From: Ga0077527 sp964433345
GTDB taxonomy: Bacteria > Pseudomonadota > Gammaproteobacteria > Burkholderiales > SG8-41
Direction of reading: 5' to 3'
NCBI GenBank assembly: GCA_964433345.1
Contig: CAYSQJ010000005.1
Coordinates: 248,001-312,000 of the forward strand
Length of the DNA: 64,000 nt
Positions 25,126 through 34,623 of this stretch are shown in pieces. How positions within the stretch are numbered: position 1 is the stretch's first letter; each line of letters starts with the position of its first letter. Both the position numbers and the translations under genes were made by a program. The notes under the pieces are model-generated. The model did no database searches, was not told the origin of the DNA, and saw nothing but the letters and a program-made list of their open reading frames with translations.

Positions 25126-26328
25126 ATGGAATATCTGACCATACTGGGATCGACAGGCAGCATAGGCGTCAGCACGCTGGACGTGGTTGCACGCCATCCA
25201 CAGCGTTTCCGGGTGGCTGCGCTCACTGCCCGTACCCAGATCGATCTGCTTTACCAGCAATGCTGCCGGTTCGAGCCCCTTTATGCGGTCCTGCTCGACG
25301 ATGATGCCGCCGAGAGTCTGCAGGCGCGGTTGCAGGCGGCCGGCATAAACACCCGGGTGCTCAGTGGTGCATCGGCGCTCGAGGAGGTGGCCGCACTTCC
25401 CGAGGCCGGCATTGTGGTTGCGGCAATCGTGGGCATCGCGGGATTGCGCGCCACACTCGCCGCCGCCAGGGCCGGCAAAAAAATCCTGCTTGCCAACAAG
25501 GAGTCGCTGGTTACGGCTGGGGCATTGTTCATGTCGGCCGTACAGGCCAGCGGTGCCAGGCTGTTGCCGATCGACAGCGAACACAACGCGATTTTCCAGT
25601 CGATGCCGGTGTCCGGCGAAGGCTCACTGGTCGACCGCGGTGTGCGGCGCATCCTGCTCACGGCATCCGGCGGGCCTTTCCGGACACTGCCGCCGGCGAG
25701 ACTGGCTGCGGTGACCCCGGAAGAGGCGGTCGCCCATCCCAACTGGGTCATGGGACGCAAGATCTCGGTGGACTCCGCGACCATGATGAACAAGGGGCTC
25801 GAGGTCATCGAGGCACATTGGCTGTTTGCCGCGCCGCCGGAGGTCATCGAGGTCGTAATCCATCCGCAGAGCGTCGTTCATTCACTGGTCGAATATTGCG
25901 ACGGCTCGGTGATTGCACAACTGGGCAATCCGGACATGCGCACGCCGATTGCGCATGCACTGGGTCATCCGCAGCGAATTGCTTCCGGCGCGGATTTTCT
26001 GGATCTGGCGCGTGTCGGCAACCTCAGCTTCGAGGCGCCCGATCTTGCGCGTTTCCCCTGCCTGCGCCTTGCATATGATGCCCTGAGGACCGGGAATTCC
26101 GCCGTGGTGGGACTGAATGCGGCCAACGAGGTGGCTGTTGCCGAGTTTCTCGACCGCCGGATCGCCTACACCGACATCCCGGTGGTGATCGAGCGGGTGC
26201 TGGAGATGACACCGGCAAGACCGGTGGATTCGATTGACGGGGTGGAGCGGATTGACCGGGATGCACGGGACCTGGCGCTGGCCGCCTGCGCTGGCCGGGG
26301 TGCCGGACGATCCGCACGCGCCGGTTAA
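25126..26328 (+). CDS. dxr: 1-deoxy-D-xylulose 5-phosphate reductoisomerase
   Basis: 400 residues from ATG 25126. Second enzyme of the MEP isoprenoid pathway, NADPH-dependent. NADPH loop LTILGSTGSIGVSTLDVV; catalytic and metal region LLPIDSEHNAIFQSM (Asp and Glu ligands); flexible lid LTASGGPFRTLP; and HPNWVMGRKISVDSATMMNKGLEVIEAHWLF. Product feeds the UppS substrate supply. The C-terminus (LALAACAGRGAGRSARAG) is slightly extended. Nine bases separate it from rseP. Confidence 0.97.
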   Translation: MEYLTILGSTGSIGVSTLDVVARHPQRFRVAALTARTQIDLLYQQCCRFEPLYAVLLDDDAAESLQARLQAAGINTRVLSGASALEEVAALPEAGIVVAAIVGIAGLRATLAAARAGKKILLANKESLVTAGALFMSAVQASGARLLPIDSEHNAIFQSMPVSGEGSLVDRGVRRILLTASGGPFRTLPPARLAAVTPEEAVAHPNWVMGRKISVDSATMMNKGLEVIEAHWLFAAPPEVIEVVIHPQSVVHSLVEYCDGSVIAQLGNPDMRTPIAHALGHPQRIASGADFLDLARVGNLSFEAPDLARFPCLRLAYDALRTGNSAVVGLNAANEVAVAEFLDRRIAYTDIPVVIERVLEMTPARPVDSIDGVERIDRDARDLALAACAGRGAGRSARAG

Positions 26329-26337
26329 GGAATATTG

Positions 26338-27696
26338 ATGCTCACGGTCATTGCTTTCATAGTCGCCCTCAGCCTGCTGGTTGTTGTGCATGAGTTCGGA
26401 CATTACTGGGTGGCGCGCCGCTGCGGGGTGAAGGTCCTGCGGTTTTCAGTCGGCTTCGGGAAGCCGCTGTGGTGCAGAAAGCTGGGGCGTGACGGCACCG
26501 AATGGGTTGTTGCGGCGATTCCGCTGGGTGGTTATGTCAAGATGCTCGACGAGCGGGAAGCTGAAGTTGCCGCTCATGAAAGACATCGCGCATTCAACCG
26601 CAAATCGGTATGGCAGCGTTTTGCGATCGTGCTTGCCGGCCCGGCGGCCAATTTCCTGGCTGCGGTGGCGCTGTACTGGGCGCTTTTCGTCTATGGCATT
26701 CCGGGGCTGGTGCCCGTGGTGGCGGCGGCGCCGGCGGGAACAGTGGCCGCGCAGGCCGGGTTCGAGGCTGGCGAGACGGTGTTTGCGGTCGACGGAGTCC
26801 GGGTGAAAACCTGGCAGGACTTTCGCTGGGTGATATTGCAGCGGGCGCTCGACCGCCAGCCGGTCACGGTCGAGCTGAAGGCGGTGCAGGGCGGTTCGGT
26901 GGAGCGCCGGCTGGGCTTTGACAGCCTTGCGTCCAGCGACATCGAAGGTGATGTGCTTGCAGCGCTGGGGCTGTCCCGGCAGCGGCTGGTGTTGCCGCCG
27001 GTCATCGGCGAGGTCACGAGGGATGGTGCGGCTGCGAAGGCGGGGCTGCGCGGCGGAGACCGCATCGTCGAGATCAATGGCGAGCGCCAGGAAACCTGGG
27101 ATGCCGTCGTGCAGACGGTTCGCGCCGCTGCCGGCCAAGGCCTGCAGTTCCGCATCCGGCGCGGCGAGGTCGACCTGCCGCTGCTCACGGTCACGCCTGA
27201 TCTGATCGAGGAAGGGGGTGCGCGATTCGGCCGCATCGGCGCTTCGCCGCGCATGGACCCCGGTTTGCTGAAAGGCATGATCGCCGATGTCAGTTACGGG
27301 CCACTCGAGAGCGTGTCACGCGCACTGGCGAAGACCTGGGAGACCGCGATTTTCAGCCTGCGCATGCTCGGCAAGATGATCACCGGGGAGGTGTCGGTGA
27401 AGAACCTCAGCGGACCGATCACGATCGCCGACTATGCCGGGCAGTCTGCGCAGAACGGGATGATTTCCTACCTGCTGTTTCTGGCGCTGATCAGCATCAG
27501 CCTCGGCGTGCTGAACCTGCTGCCGATCCCGTTATTGGACGGAGGGCACTTGATGTATTATTCGGTCGAGATTCTCACCGGCAAGCCGGTGTCCGACAAG
27601 GTCATGGAGGTTGGACAGCAGATTGGCATGACGCTGCTGTTTGTCCTGATGGCCTTTGCGCTGTACAACGACATCAATCGCCTGATCGGCAGTTAA
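26338..27696 (+). CDS. rseP: Site-2 zinc metalloprotease RseP
   Basis: 452 residues from ATG 26338 (an adjacent TTG at 26335 is less likely). Inner-membrane intramembrane protease that completes degradation of the anti-sigma factor RseA. Zinc site H18-E19-x2-H22 lies in VVVHEFGHYWVARR in the first transmembrane segment; two PDZ domains occupy roughly residues 115-310; the second active-site motif is LLPIPLLDGGHLMYYSVE. Its presumed substrate RseA is encoded at 54.4 kb. The S1 protease DegS is not seen in the window. Confidence 0.96.
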   Translation: MLTVIAFIVALSLLVVVHEFGHYWVARRCGVKVLRFSVGFGKPLWCRKLGRDGTEWVVAAIPLGGYVKMLDEREAEVAAHERHRAFNRKSVWQRFAIVLAGPAANFLAAVALYWALFVYGIPGLVPVVAAAPAGTVAAQAGFEAGETVFAVDGVRVKTWQDFRWVILQRALDRQPVTVELKAVQGGSVERRLGFDSLASSDIEGDVLAALGLSRQRLVLPPVIGEVTRDGAAAKAGLRGGDRIVEINGERQETWDAVVQTVRAAAGQGLQFRIRRGEVDLPLLTVTPDLIEEGGARFGRIGASPRMDPGLLKGMIADVSYGPLESVSRALAKTWETAIFSLRMLGKMITGEVSVKNLSGPITIADYAGQSAQNGMISYLLFLALISISLGVLNLLPIPLLDGGHLMYYSVEILTGKPVSDKVMEVGQQIGMTLLFVLMAFALYNDINRLIGS

Positions 27697-27699
27697 AAA

Positions 27700-29967
27700 A
27701 TGGCATTTCCGCGCCGGCTATTCGCTTTCCTCGCTCTGGTTGCGACACCCGCACTGGCAATCGAACCCTTCGTGATCAGGGACATCCGGGTCGAGGGTAT
27801 CCAGCGGATCGAAGCCGGAACGGTATTCAGCTATCTCCCGGTCAAGGTCGGCGAGACCATGACTGACGAAAAGGCGGCGCAGGCGATACGCGCCCTTTTT
27901 GGCACCGGATTTTTCAAGGATGTCTCGATCGAGGCTGACGGCAACGTGCTGGTCGTGGCGCTGCAGGAGCGCCCCTCCATTGCGCAGGTCGATTTTGTCG
28001 GGGTGAAGGAATTTGACAAGGATGCACTGATCAAGAGTCTGCGCCAGATCGGACTGGGTGACGGGCGCATATTCGACCGTTCCCTGCTGGACCGTGCCGA
28101 ACAGGAGCTCAAGCGCCAGTACCTGAGCAGGGGGCGTTACGCGGTCACCGTGACCACCACCGTCACCCCGCTGGAGCGGAACCGGGTTGCCATCAACTTC
28201 GGTGTCGACGAAGGCGATGTTGCCAGGATCCGGCAGATCAGCATCATCGGCGCCAAGTCGTTCCGTGAAAAGGATCTTGTCGATCTTTTTGTTCTGCGCA
28301 CGCCCGGATGGATGACGTGGTGGAGCAAGCATGACCAGTATTCGCGGCAAATGCTGTCCGCAGACCTGGAAAGCCTGCGTTCCCATTATCTCGACCGGGG
28401 TTATCTCGAGTTCAGCATCGATTCCACCCAGGTGACGATTTCGCCCGACAAGAAGGATATCTTCATCAGCGTCAGCATCACCGAGGGTCCGAAATACACG
28501 GTTTCCGATGTCAAGGTTGCGGGCGAACTGCTGCTGCCGGAGGAGGAAATCCGCAAGCTGATCACGGTCAAGCCCGGTGAAACCTATTCCAGGACACGCA
28601 TCGCCGAGTCGACCAAGAACATCAGCGACCGCCTCGGCAATGACGGCTATGCCTTCGCCAACGTCAATGCGGCACCGGACCTGGATCGCAGCAAGAACCA
28701 GGCGTCCTTCACCTTCTTCATTGATCCGGGCCGGCGGGTCTACGTGCGCCGCATCAACATTGCCGGAAACAACCGCACGCGTGACGAGGTCATTCGCCGT
28801 GAAATGCGCCAGATCGAGGGTGGCTGGTATTCGGGAGATCAGATCAACCTTTCGCGCACCCGTGTCGACCGGCTCGGCTATTTCACCGAAGTCAACGTAG
28901 AAACGCCCTCGGTAACCGGAACCACGGACCAGGTTGACGTGAATTTCTCGGTGGTGGAGAAACCCACGGGCAACATCCTTTTCGGTGCCGGCTTCGGCAG
29001 CGGCGAGGGCGTGACGCTTTCCGGTGCGGTATCGCAGCAGAACATCTTCGGCTCGGGAAAATTCGTTTCCCTGCAGCTGAATTCGGGGCGGGTCAATTCG
29101 GTTTACGCCTTGTCCTATACCGATCCTTATTTCACGGTTGACGGCATCAGCCAGGGTTTCGACATCTATTCGCGGGAAATCGACGCTTTCGAAGGCGGGC
29201 TGGGACGTTATGCGGCCAAGTCGAATGGCGCCGGCATCCGTTTCGGCGTTCCGGTGACGGAACTCGATACCATCAATTACGGGCTGGCGTACGAGGAAAC
29301 CAAGGTCACGACCTTCAGTGACAGCCCGCTGTTCTATCTCGATTACGTGGCGACTTTCGGCAAGCAGACGGACGCCGTCATTGCGAGCGCCGGCTGGGTG
29401 CGTGACGGCAGGGACAGCCTGATCTACCCGACCAAGGGCGTGATGCAGCGCGCCAACGGCGAAGTCGCGGTTCCCGGCGGATCTCTGCGATTTTACAAGG
29501 CGACCTACCAGTACCAGCGCTACATCCCGCTTACGCGGCATTACACGCTGATGCTGAACGGGGAGGTTGGCTATGGTGACGGACTGGACAACAAGCCGTT
29601 GCCGTTTTTCAAGAACTTTTTTGCAGGCGGTGTAAACTCCGTGCGCGGCTTCCGTTCCGGGACACTCGGCCCCAAGGACCAGAATGGCGATCCCCGGGGC
29701 GGCAGCCACAAGATCGTGGGCAACGCGGAGTTCCTGTTTCCGTTTCCCGGATTGCAGAACGACAAGTCGGTGCGACTGAGCGGCTTTGTCGATGCAGGGA
29801 TGATCTCGGAGAAGTATGATGGCGGGCAGTTCCGCTATTCCACCGGCCTGGCGCTGTTCTGGTCATCACCGTTCGGGCCCTTGAAGATCAGTGTTGCCGC
29901 GCCGCTGAATGCGCAGAGCAACGATCGCAAGCAGGCGTTTCAGTTCACGTTTGGCGGCGCATTCTAG
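27700..29967 (+). CDS. bamA: Outer-membrane protein assembly factor BamA
   Basis: 755 residues, starting three bases after rseP. Signal peptide RRLFAFLALVATPALA is followed by five POTRA domains (first: IEPFVIRDIRVEGIQRIEAG) to about residue 420, then a 16-strand barrel. The lid motif VRGFRSGTLGP and a C-terminal aromatic signature ending FTFGGAF are present, so BamA can itself be recognised by the Bam complex. It inserts beta-barrel proteins into the outer membrane. Skp follows directly. BamB-E lipoproteins are not in the window. Confidence 0.97.
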   Translation: MAFPRRLFAFLALVATPALAIEPFVIRDIRVEGIQRIEAGTVFSYLPVKVGETMTDEKAAQAIRALFGTGFFKDVSIEADGNVLVVALQERPSIAQVDFVGVKEFDKDALIKSLRQIGLGDGRIFDRSLLDRAEQELKRQYLSRGRYAVTVTTTVTPLERNRVAINFGVDEGDVARIRQISIIGAKSFREKDLVDLFVLRTPGWMTWWSKHDQYSRQMLSADLESLRSHYLDRGYLEFSIDSTQVTISPDKKDIFISVSITEGPKYTVSDVKVAGELLLPEEEIRKLITVKPGETYSRTRIAESTKNISDRLGNDGYAFANVNAAPDLDRSKNQASFTFFIDPGRRVYVRRINIAGNNRTRDEVIRREMRQIEGGWYSGDQINLSRTRVDRLGYFTEVNVETPSVTGTTDQVDVNFSVVEKPTGNILFGAGFGSGEGVTLSGAVSQQNIFGSGKFVSLQLNSGRVNSVYALSYTDPYFTVDGISQGFDIYSREIDAFEGGLGRYAAKSNGAGIRFGVPVTELDTINYGLAYEETKVTTFSDSPLFYLDYVATFGKQTDAVIASAGWVRDGRDSLIYPTKGVMQRANGEVAVPGGSLRFYKATYQYQRYIPLTRHYTLMLNGEVGYGDGLDNKPLPFFKNFFAGGVNSVRGFRSGTLGPKDQNGDPRGGSHKIVGNAEFLFPFPGLQNDKSVRLSGFVDAGMISEKYDGGQFRYSTGLALFWSSPFGPLKISVAAPLNAQSNDRKQAFQFTFGGAF

Positions 29968-30003
29968 GAAAACAGGATGAGCCCGGGAAGTTTGAAGGAG
30001 AGC

Positions 30004-30513
30004 ATGTTGAAGAAATCACTTGTTTTCGGAATTGCCGGGATGGCGATGCTTTGTGCAGGGGCAGTTGCAACTGCCGCCGAGCTCAAGATCGGCTTTATCG
30101 ACCAGGAACGCATCACCCGGGAAAGCGCGCCAGCCGAGCGGGCGAGCAAGCAGCTGGAGAAGGAATTCGCTCCCCGCGCCCAGGAGTTGCAGCGACGCGA
30201 GGCGCAGATCAAGTCCCTGCAGGGGCAGCTTGAGAAGGATGCCATGACGATGAGCGAGAGTGATCGCCGTGCCAAGGAGCAGGAACTCGGCCGGCTTTCC
30301 CTGGATTTTCAGCGCATGCAGAGGGAATACCGGGAGGATCTGAACCTCCGCCGCAACCAGGAACTGGGCGCCCTTTTCGAACGTGCCAATCGCATCATCC
30401 GCCAGATTGCCGAGGCGGAGAAATATGACATCATTTTCCAGGAGGCGGTTTACCGCAACCCGAAAATCGACATTACCGACAAGGTGCTGAAGGCGCTGGC
30501 AGACAGCAAATAG
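30004..30513 (+). CDS. skp: Periplasmic chaperone Skp/OmpH
   Basis: 169 residues from ATG 30004, chosen because AAGGAG sits just upstream; ATG 29977 would prepend nine residues before the signal peptide. Signal peptide KKSLVFGIAGMAMLCAGAVATAA. The mature protein begins ELKIGFIDQERI and continues as a long amphipathic coiled coil (residues about 45-135), ending YDIIFQEAVYRNPKIDITDKVL, a typical OmpH C-terminus. It delivers unfolded outer-membrane proteins to BamA, which is encoded immediately upstream. Confidence 0.92.
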   Translation: MLKKSLVFGIAGMAMLCAGAVATAAELKIGFIDQERITRESAPAERASKQLEKEFAPRAQELQRREAQIKSLQGQLEKDAMTMSESDRRAKEQELGRLSLDFQRMQREYREDLNLRRNQELGALFERANRIIRQIAEAEKYDIIFQEAVYRNPKIDITDKVLKALADSK

Positions 30514-30563
30514 CCATGCCCGAGCATCGTATCGCGATGCCCGTGACCGACTTTGACTGACCG

Positions 30564-31616
30564 ATGCGCAATCCGCAGCCTTCGCCACTCAGCCTCGGCG
30601 AAATCGTCAATCGCCTTGGCGGCGAAGTCGTCGGTGATCCGGCGGTGCAGGTGAGGCAGGTCGCCACGCTGGAAACCGCCGCCCCGGATACCATCGCCTT
30701 TTTCGCGAACGAGCGCTATCTCGCGCAATTGAAGTCAACGCAGGCCGGTGCCGTGATCGTCGGATTGCCGTTGCGCGGCACCCTTGACATTCCGCACATC
30801 GTTGCCGGCAACCCCTATGCCTATTTCGCACGGGTTTCGGCGCTTTTCAATCCGCCTGATGCGCAATCCGCGGGTCGTCATCCCGCAGCAGTCATCGATC
30901 AGCATGCGCGGATCGGCGTCGCTGTCCATGTCGGGCCGAATGCGGTGATCGAGGCCAATGCCGACATCGGTGATGGCTGCAGCATCGGTGCCGGCAGTTA
31001 TGTCGGTCCGGGGGTCGTGATCGGCGCGGAAGGTGTGATTTACCCGAACGTATCCATTTACCGGGATTGCGTGATCGGAAGACGCGTGATCATCCACTCG
31101 GGCGCGGTGATCGGTGCCGATGGCTTCGGCATCGCGATGGACGGCGAACGCTGGATAAAGGTGCCGCAGATCGGCCGAGTCAGCATTGGTGACGATGTCG
31201 AAATCGGCGCCAACACGACGATAGACCGCGGCGCCATAGACGACACGGTGATCGAGGACGGCGTCAAGCTCGACAACCAGATCCAGGTCGGGCACAACGT
31301 GCGAATCGGTGCGCATACCGCGATCGCGGCCTGTGTCGGCATTGCCGGCAGCTCCAGGATCGGACGTTACTGCCGCATCGGCGGCGCTTCCGGCATTGCC
31401 GGGCACCTCTCAATCGCGGACCGTGTGGAAATCTCGGCGCACACACTGATCACCAAGTCGATCAGCGAACCAGGCACCTATACCGGCGCCTACCCGTTTG
31501 AAAGCAACCGCGACTGGCGCCGCAACGCTGCCAGCCTGCGCAGTCTCGGCGAGCTTGCATCGAGGGTTCGCGCAATCGAGCAAGAGTTGCAGTTGCGCAA
31601 GAAAGGAAAAAAATGA
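30564..31616 (+). CDS. lpxD: UDP-3-O-(3-hydroxyacyl)glucosamine N-acyltransferase
   Basis: 350 residues. Third lipid A enzyme, adding the N-linked acyl chain. The N-terminal uridine-binding domain (PLSLGEIVNRLGGEVVGDP, DTIAFFANERYLAQL) precedes a hexapeptide left-handed helix (IGVAVHVGPNAVIEANADIG and onward). The catalytic His is in KLDNQIQVGHNVRIG. The C-terminal helix ELASRVRAIEQELQLRKKGKK closes the protein. Its stop overlaps the fabZ start (ATGA). Confidence 0.96.
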   Translation: MRNPQPSPLSLGEIVNRLGGEVVGDPAVQVRQVATLETAAPDTIAFFANERYLAQLKSTQAGAVIVGLPLRGTLDIPHIVAGNPYAYFARVSALFNPPDAQSAGRHPAAVIDQHARIGVAVHVGPNAVIEANADIGDGCSIGAGSYVGPGVVIGAEGVIYPNVSIYRDCVIGRRVIIHSGAVIGADGFGIAMDGERWIKVPQIGRVSIGDDVEIGANTTIDRGAIDDTVIEDGVKLDNQIQVGHNVRIGAHTAIAACVGIAGSSRIGRYCRIGGASGIAGHLSIADRVEISAHTLITKSISEPGTYTGAYPFESNRDWRRNAASLRSLGELASRVRAIEQELQLRKKGKK

Positions 31617-32071
31617 ACAGCATGGATATCACCGAGGTATTGCGCTATCTGCCGCATCGTTACCCGTTTCTGCTGATAGACAGGGTGCTGTCGTACGAGG
31701 CGGGGAAGAACATCGTGGCGCTGAAGAATGTCACCATCAACGAGCCTTTCTTCAATGGCCATTTTCCGCATCACCCGGTGATGCCGGGTGTGCTGATCGT
31801 CGAGGCGATGGCGCAGGCAGCGGCAATCCTGTCCTTTGTCACTATGGGTGCCAAGGCCGACGACAAGTCGATCTATTACTTTGTGGGCATTGACAACGCC
31901 CGCTTCAAGAGACCGGTCACGGCGGGCGATGCCCTGCACCTGCATGTCTCGCTGACCCGGCACGCACGCGGCATCTGGAAATTCGCCGCGGAAGCGCGCG
32001 TCGGCGAGGCTGTGGCGGCGGAGGCAGAGCTGATGTGCACGGTGCGCGATCTTCCGGGCAGCGCCGCCTGA
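31613..32071 (+). CDS. fabZ: 3-hydroxyacyl-ACP dehydratase FabZ
   Basis: 152 residues from ATG 31613, four-base overlap with lpxD; ATG 31622 is an alternative start. Hot-dog-fold dehydratase of fatty-acid synthesis. The catalytic His and Glu are in FFNGHFPHHPVMPGVLIVEAMAQ (hydrophobic channel helix follows), and the opening LRYLPHRYPFLLIDRVL is diagnostic. It competes with LpxA for 3-hydroxyacyl-ACP, which explains the conserved lpxD-fabZ-lpxA linkage. Confidence 0.97.
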   Translation: MNSMDITEVLRYLPHRYPFLLIDRVLSYEAGKNIVALKNVTINEPFFNGHFPHHPVMPGVLIVEAMAQAAAILSFVTMGAKADDKSIYYFVGIDNARFKRPVTAGDALHLHVSLTRHARGIWKFAAEARVGEAVAAEAELMCTVRDLPGSAA

Positions 32072-32081
32072 GGGAATACGG

Positions 32082-32861
32082 ATGGCTGCAGGCATACATC
32101 CCACTGCCATCGTTGACCCGAGCGCGCGGCTCGCAGCAGACGTTTCGGTCGGCCCCTATTCGGTTATCGGTGCCGGCGTGGAGATCGGCGAAGCAAGCCG
32201 CATCGGCCCGCATGTGGTGATCGGTGAACATACCCGCATCGGCAGGCGCAACACGATCTACCAGTTCTGTTCCATCGGCGAGGCGCCGCAGGACAAGAAA
32301 TACTCCGGTGAAGCCACGCGCCTGGAGATCGGCGACGACAACACGATCCGCGAATTCTGCACATTCAACCGTGGCACCACGCAGGACACCGGCGTGACGC
32401 GCGTGGGCAACCACAACTGGATCATGGCTTATGTGCACCTGGCCCATGACTGCCAGGTCGGCAACCATGCCATTTTCGCCAACAATGCGCAGCTTGCCGG
32501 ACATGTGCATGTCGGGGACCACGCGATACTCGGCGGGTTCACGGTGGTTCACCAGTTCTGCCGCATCGGCGCCCACAGCATTACCGCGATGGGTACGATC
32601 CTGCTGCAGGACCTGCCGCCTTACGTGATGGCATCGGGCAATACGGCGCAGCCGCATGGCATCAATGCCGAGGGCCTGCGCCGGCGCGGCTTCCAGCCCG
32701 AGGCGATCAGTGCGGTCAAGCGCGCCTACAAAACGCTTTACAAGGCGGGCCTGTCATTCGAGGAGGCAAGAACCCGGATAGCGGAAGAGGCTGCCACGCA
32801 GCCGGCTCTGCTGCTGCTTGCCGAATTCCTGGCGATGCCGGGGCGCGGCATCATCCGCTAA
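32082..32861 (+). CDS. lpxA: UDP-N-acetylglucosamine acyltransferase
   Basis: 259 residues. First step of lipid A synthesis. Hexapeptide helix opens IHPTAIVDPSARLAADVSVG. The catalytic His region is NWIMAYVHLAHDCQVGN, and the C-terminal helical domain begins around PHGINAEGLRRRGFQPEAI. All conserved landmarks are in place at the normal length. It is ten bases after fabZ and five before lpxB. Confidence 0.97.
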   Translation: MAAGIHPTAIVDPSARLAADVSVGPYSVIGAGVEIGEASRIGPHVVIGEHTRIGRRNTIYQFCSIGEAPQDKKYSGEATRLEIGDDNTIREFCTFNRGTTQDTGVTRVGNHNWIMAYVHLAHDCQVGNHAIFANNAQLAGHVHVGDHAILGGFTVVHQFCRIGAHSITAMGTILLQDLPPYVMASGNTAQPHGINAEGLRRRGFQPEAISAVKRAYKTLYKAGLSFEEARTRIAEEAATQPALLLLAEFLAMPGRGIIR

Positions 32862-32866
32862 TCATT

Positions 32867-34033
32867 GTGGCTCCGGCACCGGCAGGTCCCCTGATCGGCA
32901 TCGTTGCCGGAGAACCCTCCGGAGACCTGCTGGGTGCGGCGCTGGTCCGCGCCCTGTTGAAGCGGGTGCCGCGCGCCCGTATCGTCGGCATCGGCGGCCC
33001 GCAGATGACCGCGGCCGGCGTGCAGTCATTGTTTCCGATGGAAAAACTCTCGGTGCGCGGATACGTCGAGGTGCTGCGCCATTACCGTGAAATCATCGGC
33101 ATCCGCCGCAGCCTGAAGTCGCATTTCCTTGCCGAACCTCCTGCCGTTTTCATCGGCATCGATGTGCCGGATTTCAATCTTGATCTCGAGGCCGGCCTCA
33201 AGGCGGCCGGCATCCCGACCGTGCACTATGTGAGTCCATCGATCTGGGCCTGGCGCCGCGGGCGCATCCGCAGGATCCGCAAATCGGTGTCGAGGATGCT
33301 GACGGTGTTTCCCTTCGAGTCCGAGATTTACGAAAAAGCCGGGGTGCCGGTCAGCTACGTCGGCCATCCGCTGGCCGACATGCTTGCCGCCGCGCCGTCC
33401 CGCGAAGAGGCGCGTACCGGCCTGAAGATCCCGCAGGCGGCGCCCGTGCTTGCACTGCTGCCGGGCAGTCGCGTCAGCGAACTCGAGCAGCTGGCGGATG
33501 TCTTCGTGGCCACCGCAGAAAAAGTGGCGGCCGCAGTCGAGGGCGTGCGCCTGCTGGTGCCGCTGGTGAACCGGCGGACCCGGGAGTTGTTCGAGGCCGC
33601 GCTTTATCGCCGGCAGAGCGGGGAGCTCGACATCAAGCTGCTGTTCGGACATGCGCATGAGGCCATGGTGGCGGCCGACGTGGTGCTGGTGGCCTCGGGC
33701 ACTGCGACACTGGAGGCGGCGCTGCTGCAGCGCGCGATGGTCATCACCTACCGCATGCCGCGGCTCAGCTGGTGGATCATGAACAGCCTGCGTTATCAGC
33801 CCTGGGTCGGCCTGCCCAATATCCTTGCCGGCGAGTTCGTGGTGCCCGAGTTGTTGCAGGACGCGGCAACTCCCGAGGCGCTGTCGGCGGCGGTCATTGA
33901 CCTGTTGCGGGACGGCGGCAGGCGCAAGGCGATCGAGGAGCGCTTTGCCAGGATGGCGGGCGAGTTGCGGCATGATGCCGCCGAGCGTGCGGCGGATGTG
34001 CTCATGCCGTACCTGTTGCCTGCCGCGTCATGA
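32867..34033 (+). CDS. lpxB: Lipid-A-disaccharide synthase
   Basis: 388 residues from GTG 32867. Inner-membrane-associated GT19 glycosyltransferase joining UDP-diacylglucosamine and lipid X. Signatures: IGIVAGEPSGDLLGAALV, VFIGIDVPDFNL, YVSPSIWAWRRGRIRRIRKS, TVFPFESEIYEKAGVPVSYVGHPLAD and the nucleotide region LLPGSRVSELEQL. The 3' end overlaps rnhB by four bases. Confidence 0.96.
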   Translation: MAPAPAGPLIGIVAGEPSGDLLGAALVRALLKRVPRARIVGIGGPQMTAAGVQSLFPMEKLSVRGYVEVLRHYREIIGIRRSLKSHFLAEPPAVFIGIDVPDFNLDLEAGLKAAGIPTVHYVSPSIWAWRRGRIRRIRKSVSRMLTVFPFESEIYEKAGVPVSYVGHPLADMLAAAPSREEARTGLKIPQAAPVLALLPGSRVSELEQLADVFVATAEKVAAAVEGVRLLVPLVNRRTRELFEAALYRRQSGELDIKLLFGHAHEAMVAADVVLVASGTATLEAALLQRAMVITYRMPRLSWWIMNSLRYQPWVGLPNILAGEFVVPELLQDAATPEALSAAVIDLLRDGGRRKAIEERFARMAGELRHDAAERAADVLMPYLLPAAS

Positions 34034-34596
34034 AGGCAGTGGTGTGCGGTGTCGACGAGGCGGGGCGCGGGCCGTTGGCGGGTCCGGTGTTCGCTGCGGC
34101 AGTGATGCTCGAGGATCCCCCGCCGATGCAGGGGCTGGCCGATTCGAAAAAGCTGAGTGCGAAGCGCCGCGAGGCGCTCGCCGGCGAGATACGGGATCAG
34201 GCGCTATGCTGGGCCGTGGCCAGCGCCAGCGTCGAAGAAATCGATGCGCTCAACATCCTGCAGGCGAGCCTGCTCGCGATGAGCCGCGCCGTGGAGGCCT
34301 TGCGGATCCGGCCCGAATCGATAGTGGTCGACGGTCTCTACGTGCCGAAGGTGGACATGCCGGCGAGCGCCATGGTTCAGGGTGATTCCCGGGTGGCTGC
34401 CATTTCCGCTGCGTCGATACTCGCGAAGACCGCTCGCGATGCGCAGATGCTGCGATTGCACGAGATTTATCCCGGGTATGGCTTTGACCGGCACAAGGGT
34501 TACGGTACTGCGCTGCATATCGCGGCATTGCGCCGCCTGGGTCCCACGCCGGCGCACCGGCGCAGTTTTGCGCCTGTGCGGGAGTTTATAAAATAA
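34030..34596 (+). CDS. rnhB: Ribonuclease HII
   Basis: 188 residues. Removes single ribonucleotides and RNA from RNA:DNA hybrids. Catalytic Asp-Glu pair in VCGVDEAGRGPLAGPVFAA, further Asp in IVVDGLYVPK and DSRVAAISAASILAKTARD, and HKGYGTALHIAALRRLGPTPAHR near the end. Length is usual. In related genomes an RNA methyltransferase gene follows directly; here the senBA pair intervenes, and an AT-rich patch begins at the stop codon. Confidence 0.96.
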   Translation: MKAVVCGVDEAGRGPLAGPVFAAAVMLEDPPPMQGLADSKKLSAKRREALAGEIRDQALCWAVASASVEEIDALNILQASLLAMSRAVEALRIRPESIVVDGLYVPKVDMPASAMVQGDSRVAAISAASILAKTARDAQMLRLHEIYPGYGFDRHKGYGTALHIAALRRLGPTPAHRRSFAPVREFIK

Positions 34597-34623
34597 TCAA
34601 TAAAATCAATAACTTATATATTT
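34589..34623. repeat. AT-rich junction patch D (rnhB / senB convergent ends), ATAATCAATAA motif
   Basis: ATAATCAATAA at 34593-34603 is followed by AATCAATAACTTA at 34604-34616, which fits the IHF consensus WATCAANNNNTTR exactly. The patch marks the left border of the inserted-looking senBA pair. Confidence 0.55.

Noticed and set aside
27718..29709. 663-codon minus-strand frame opposite bamA
   Set aside because: Shadow of bamA codon bias with no motif or start signal.
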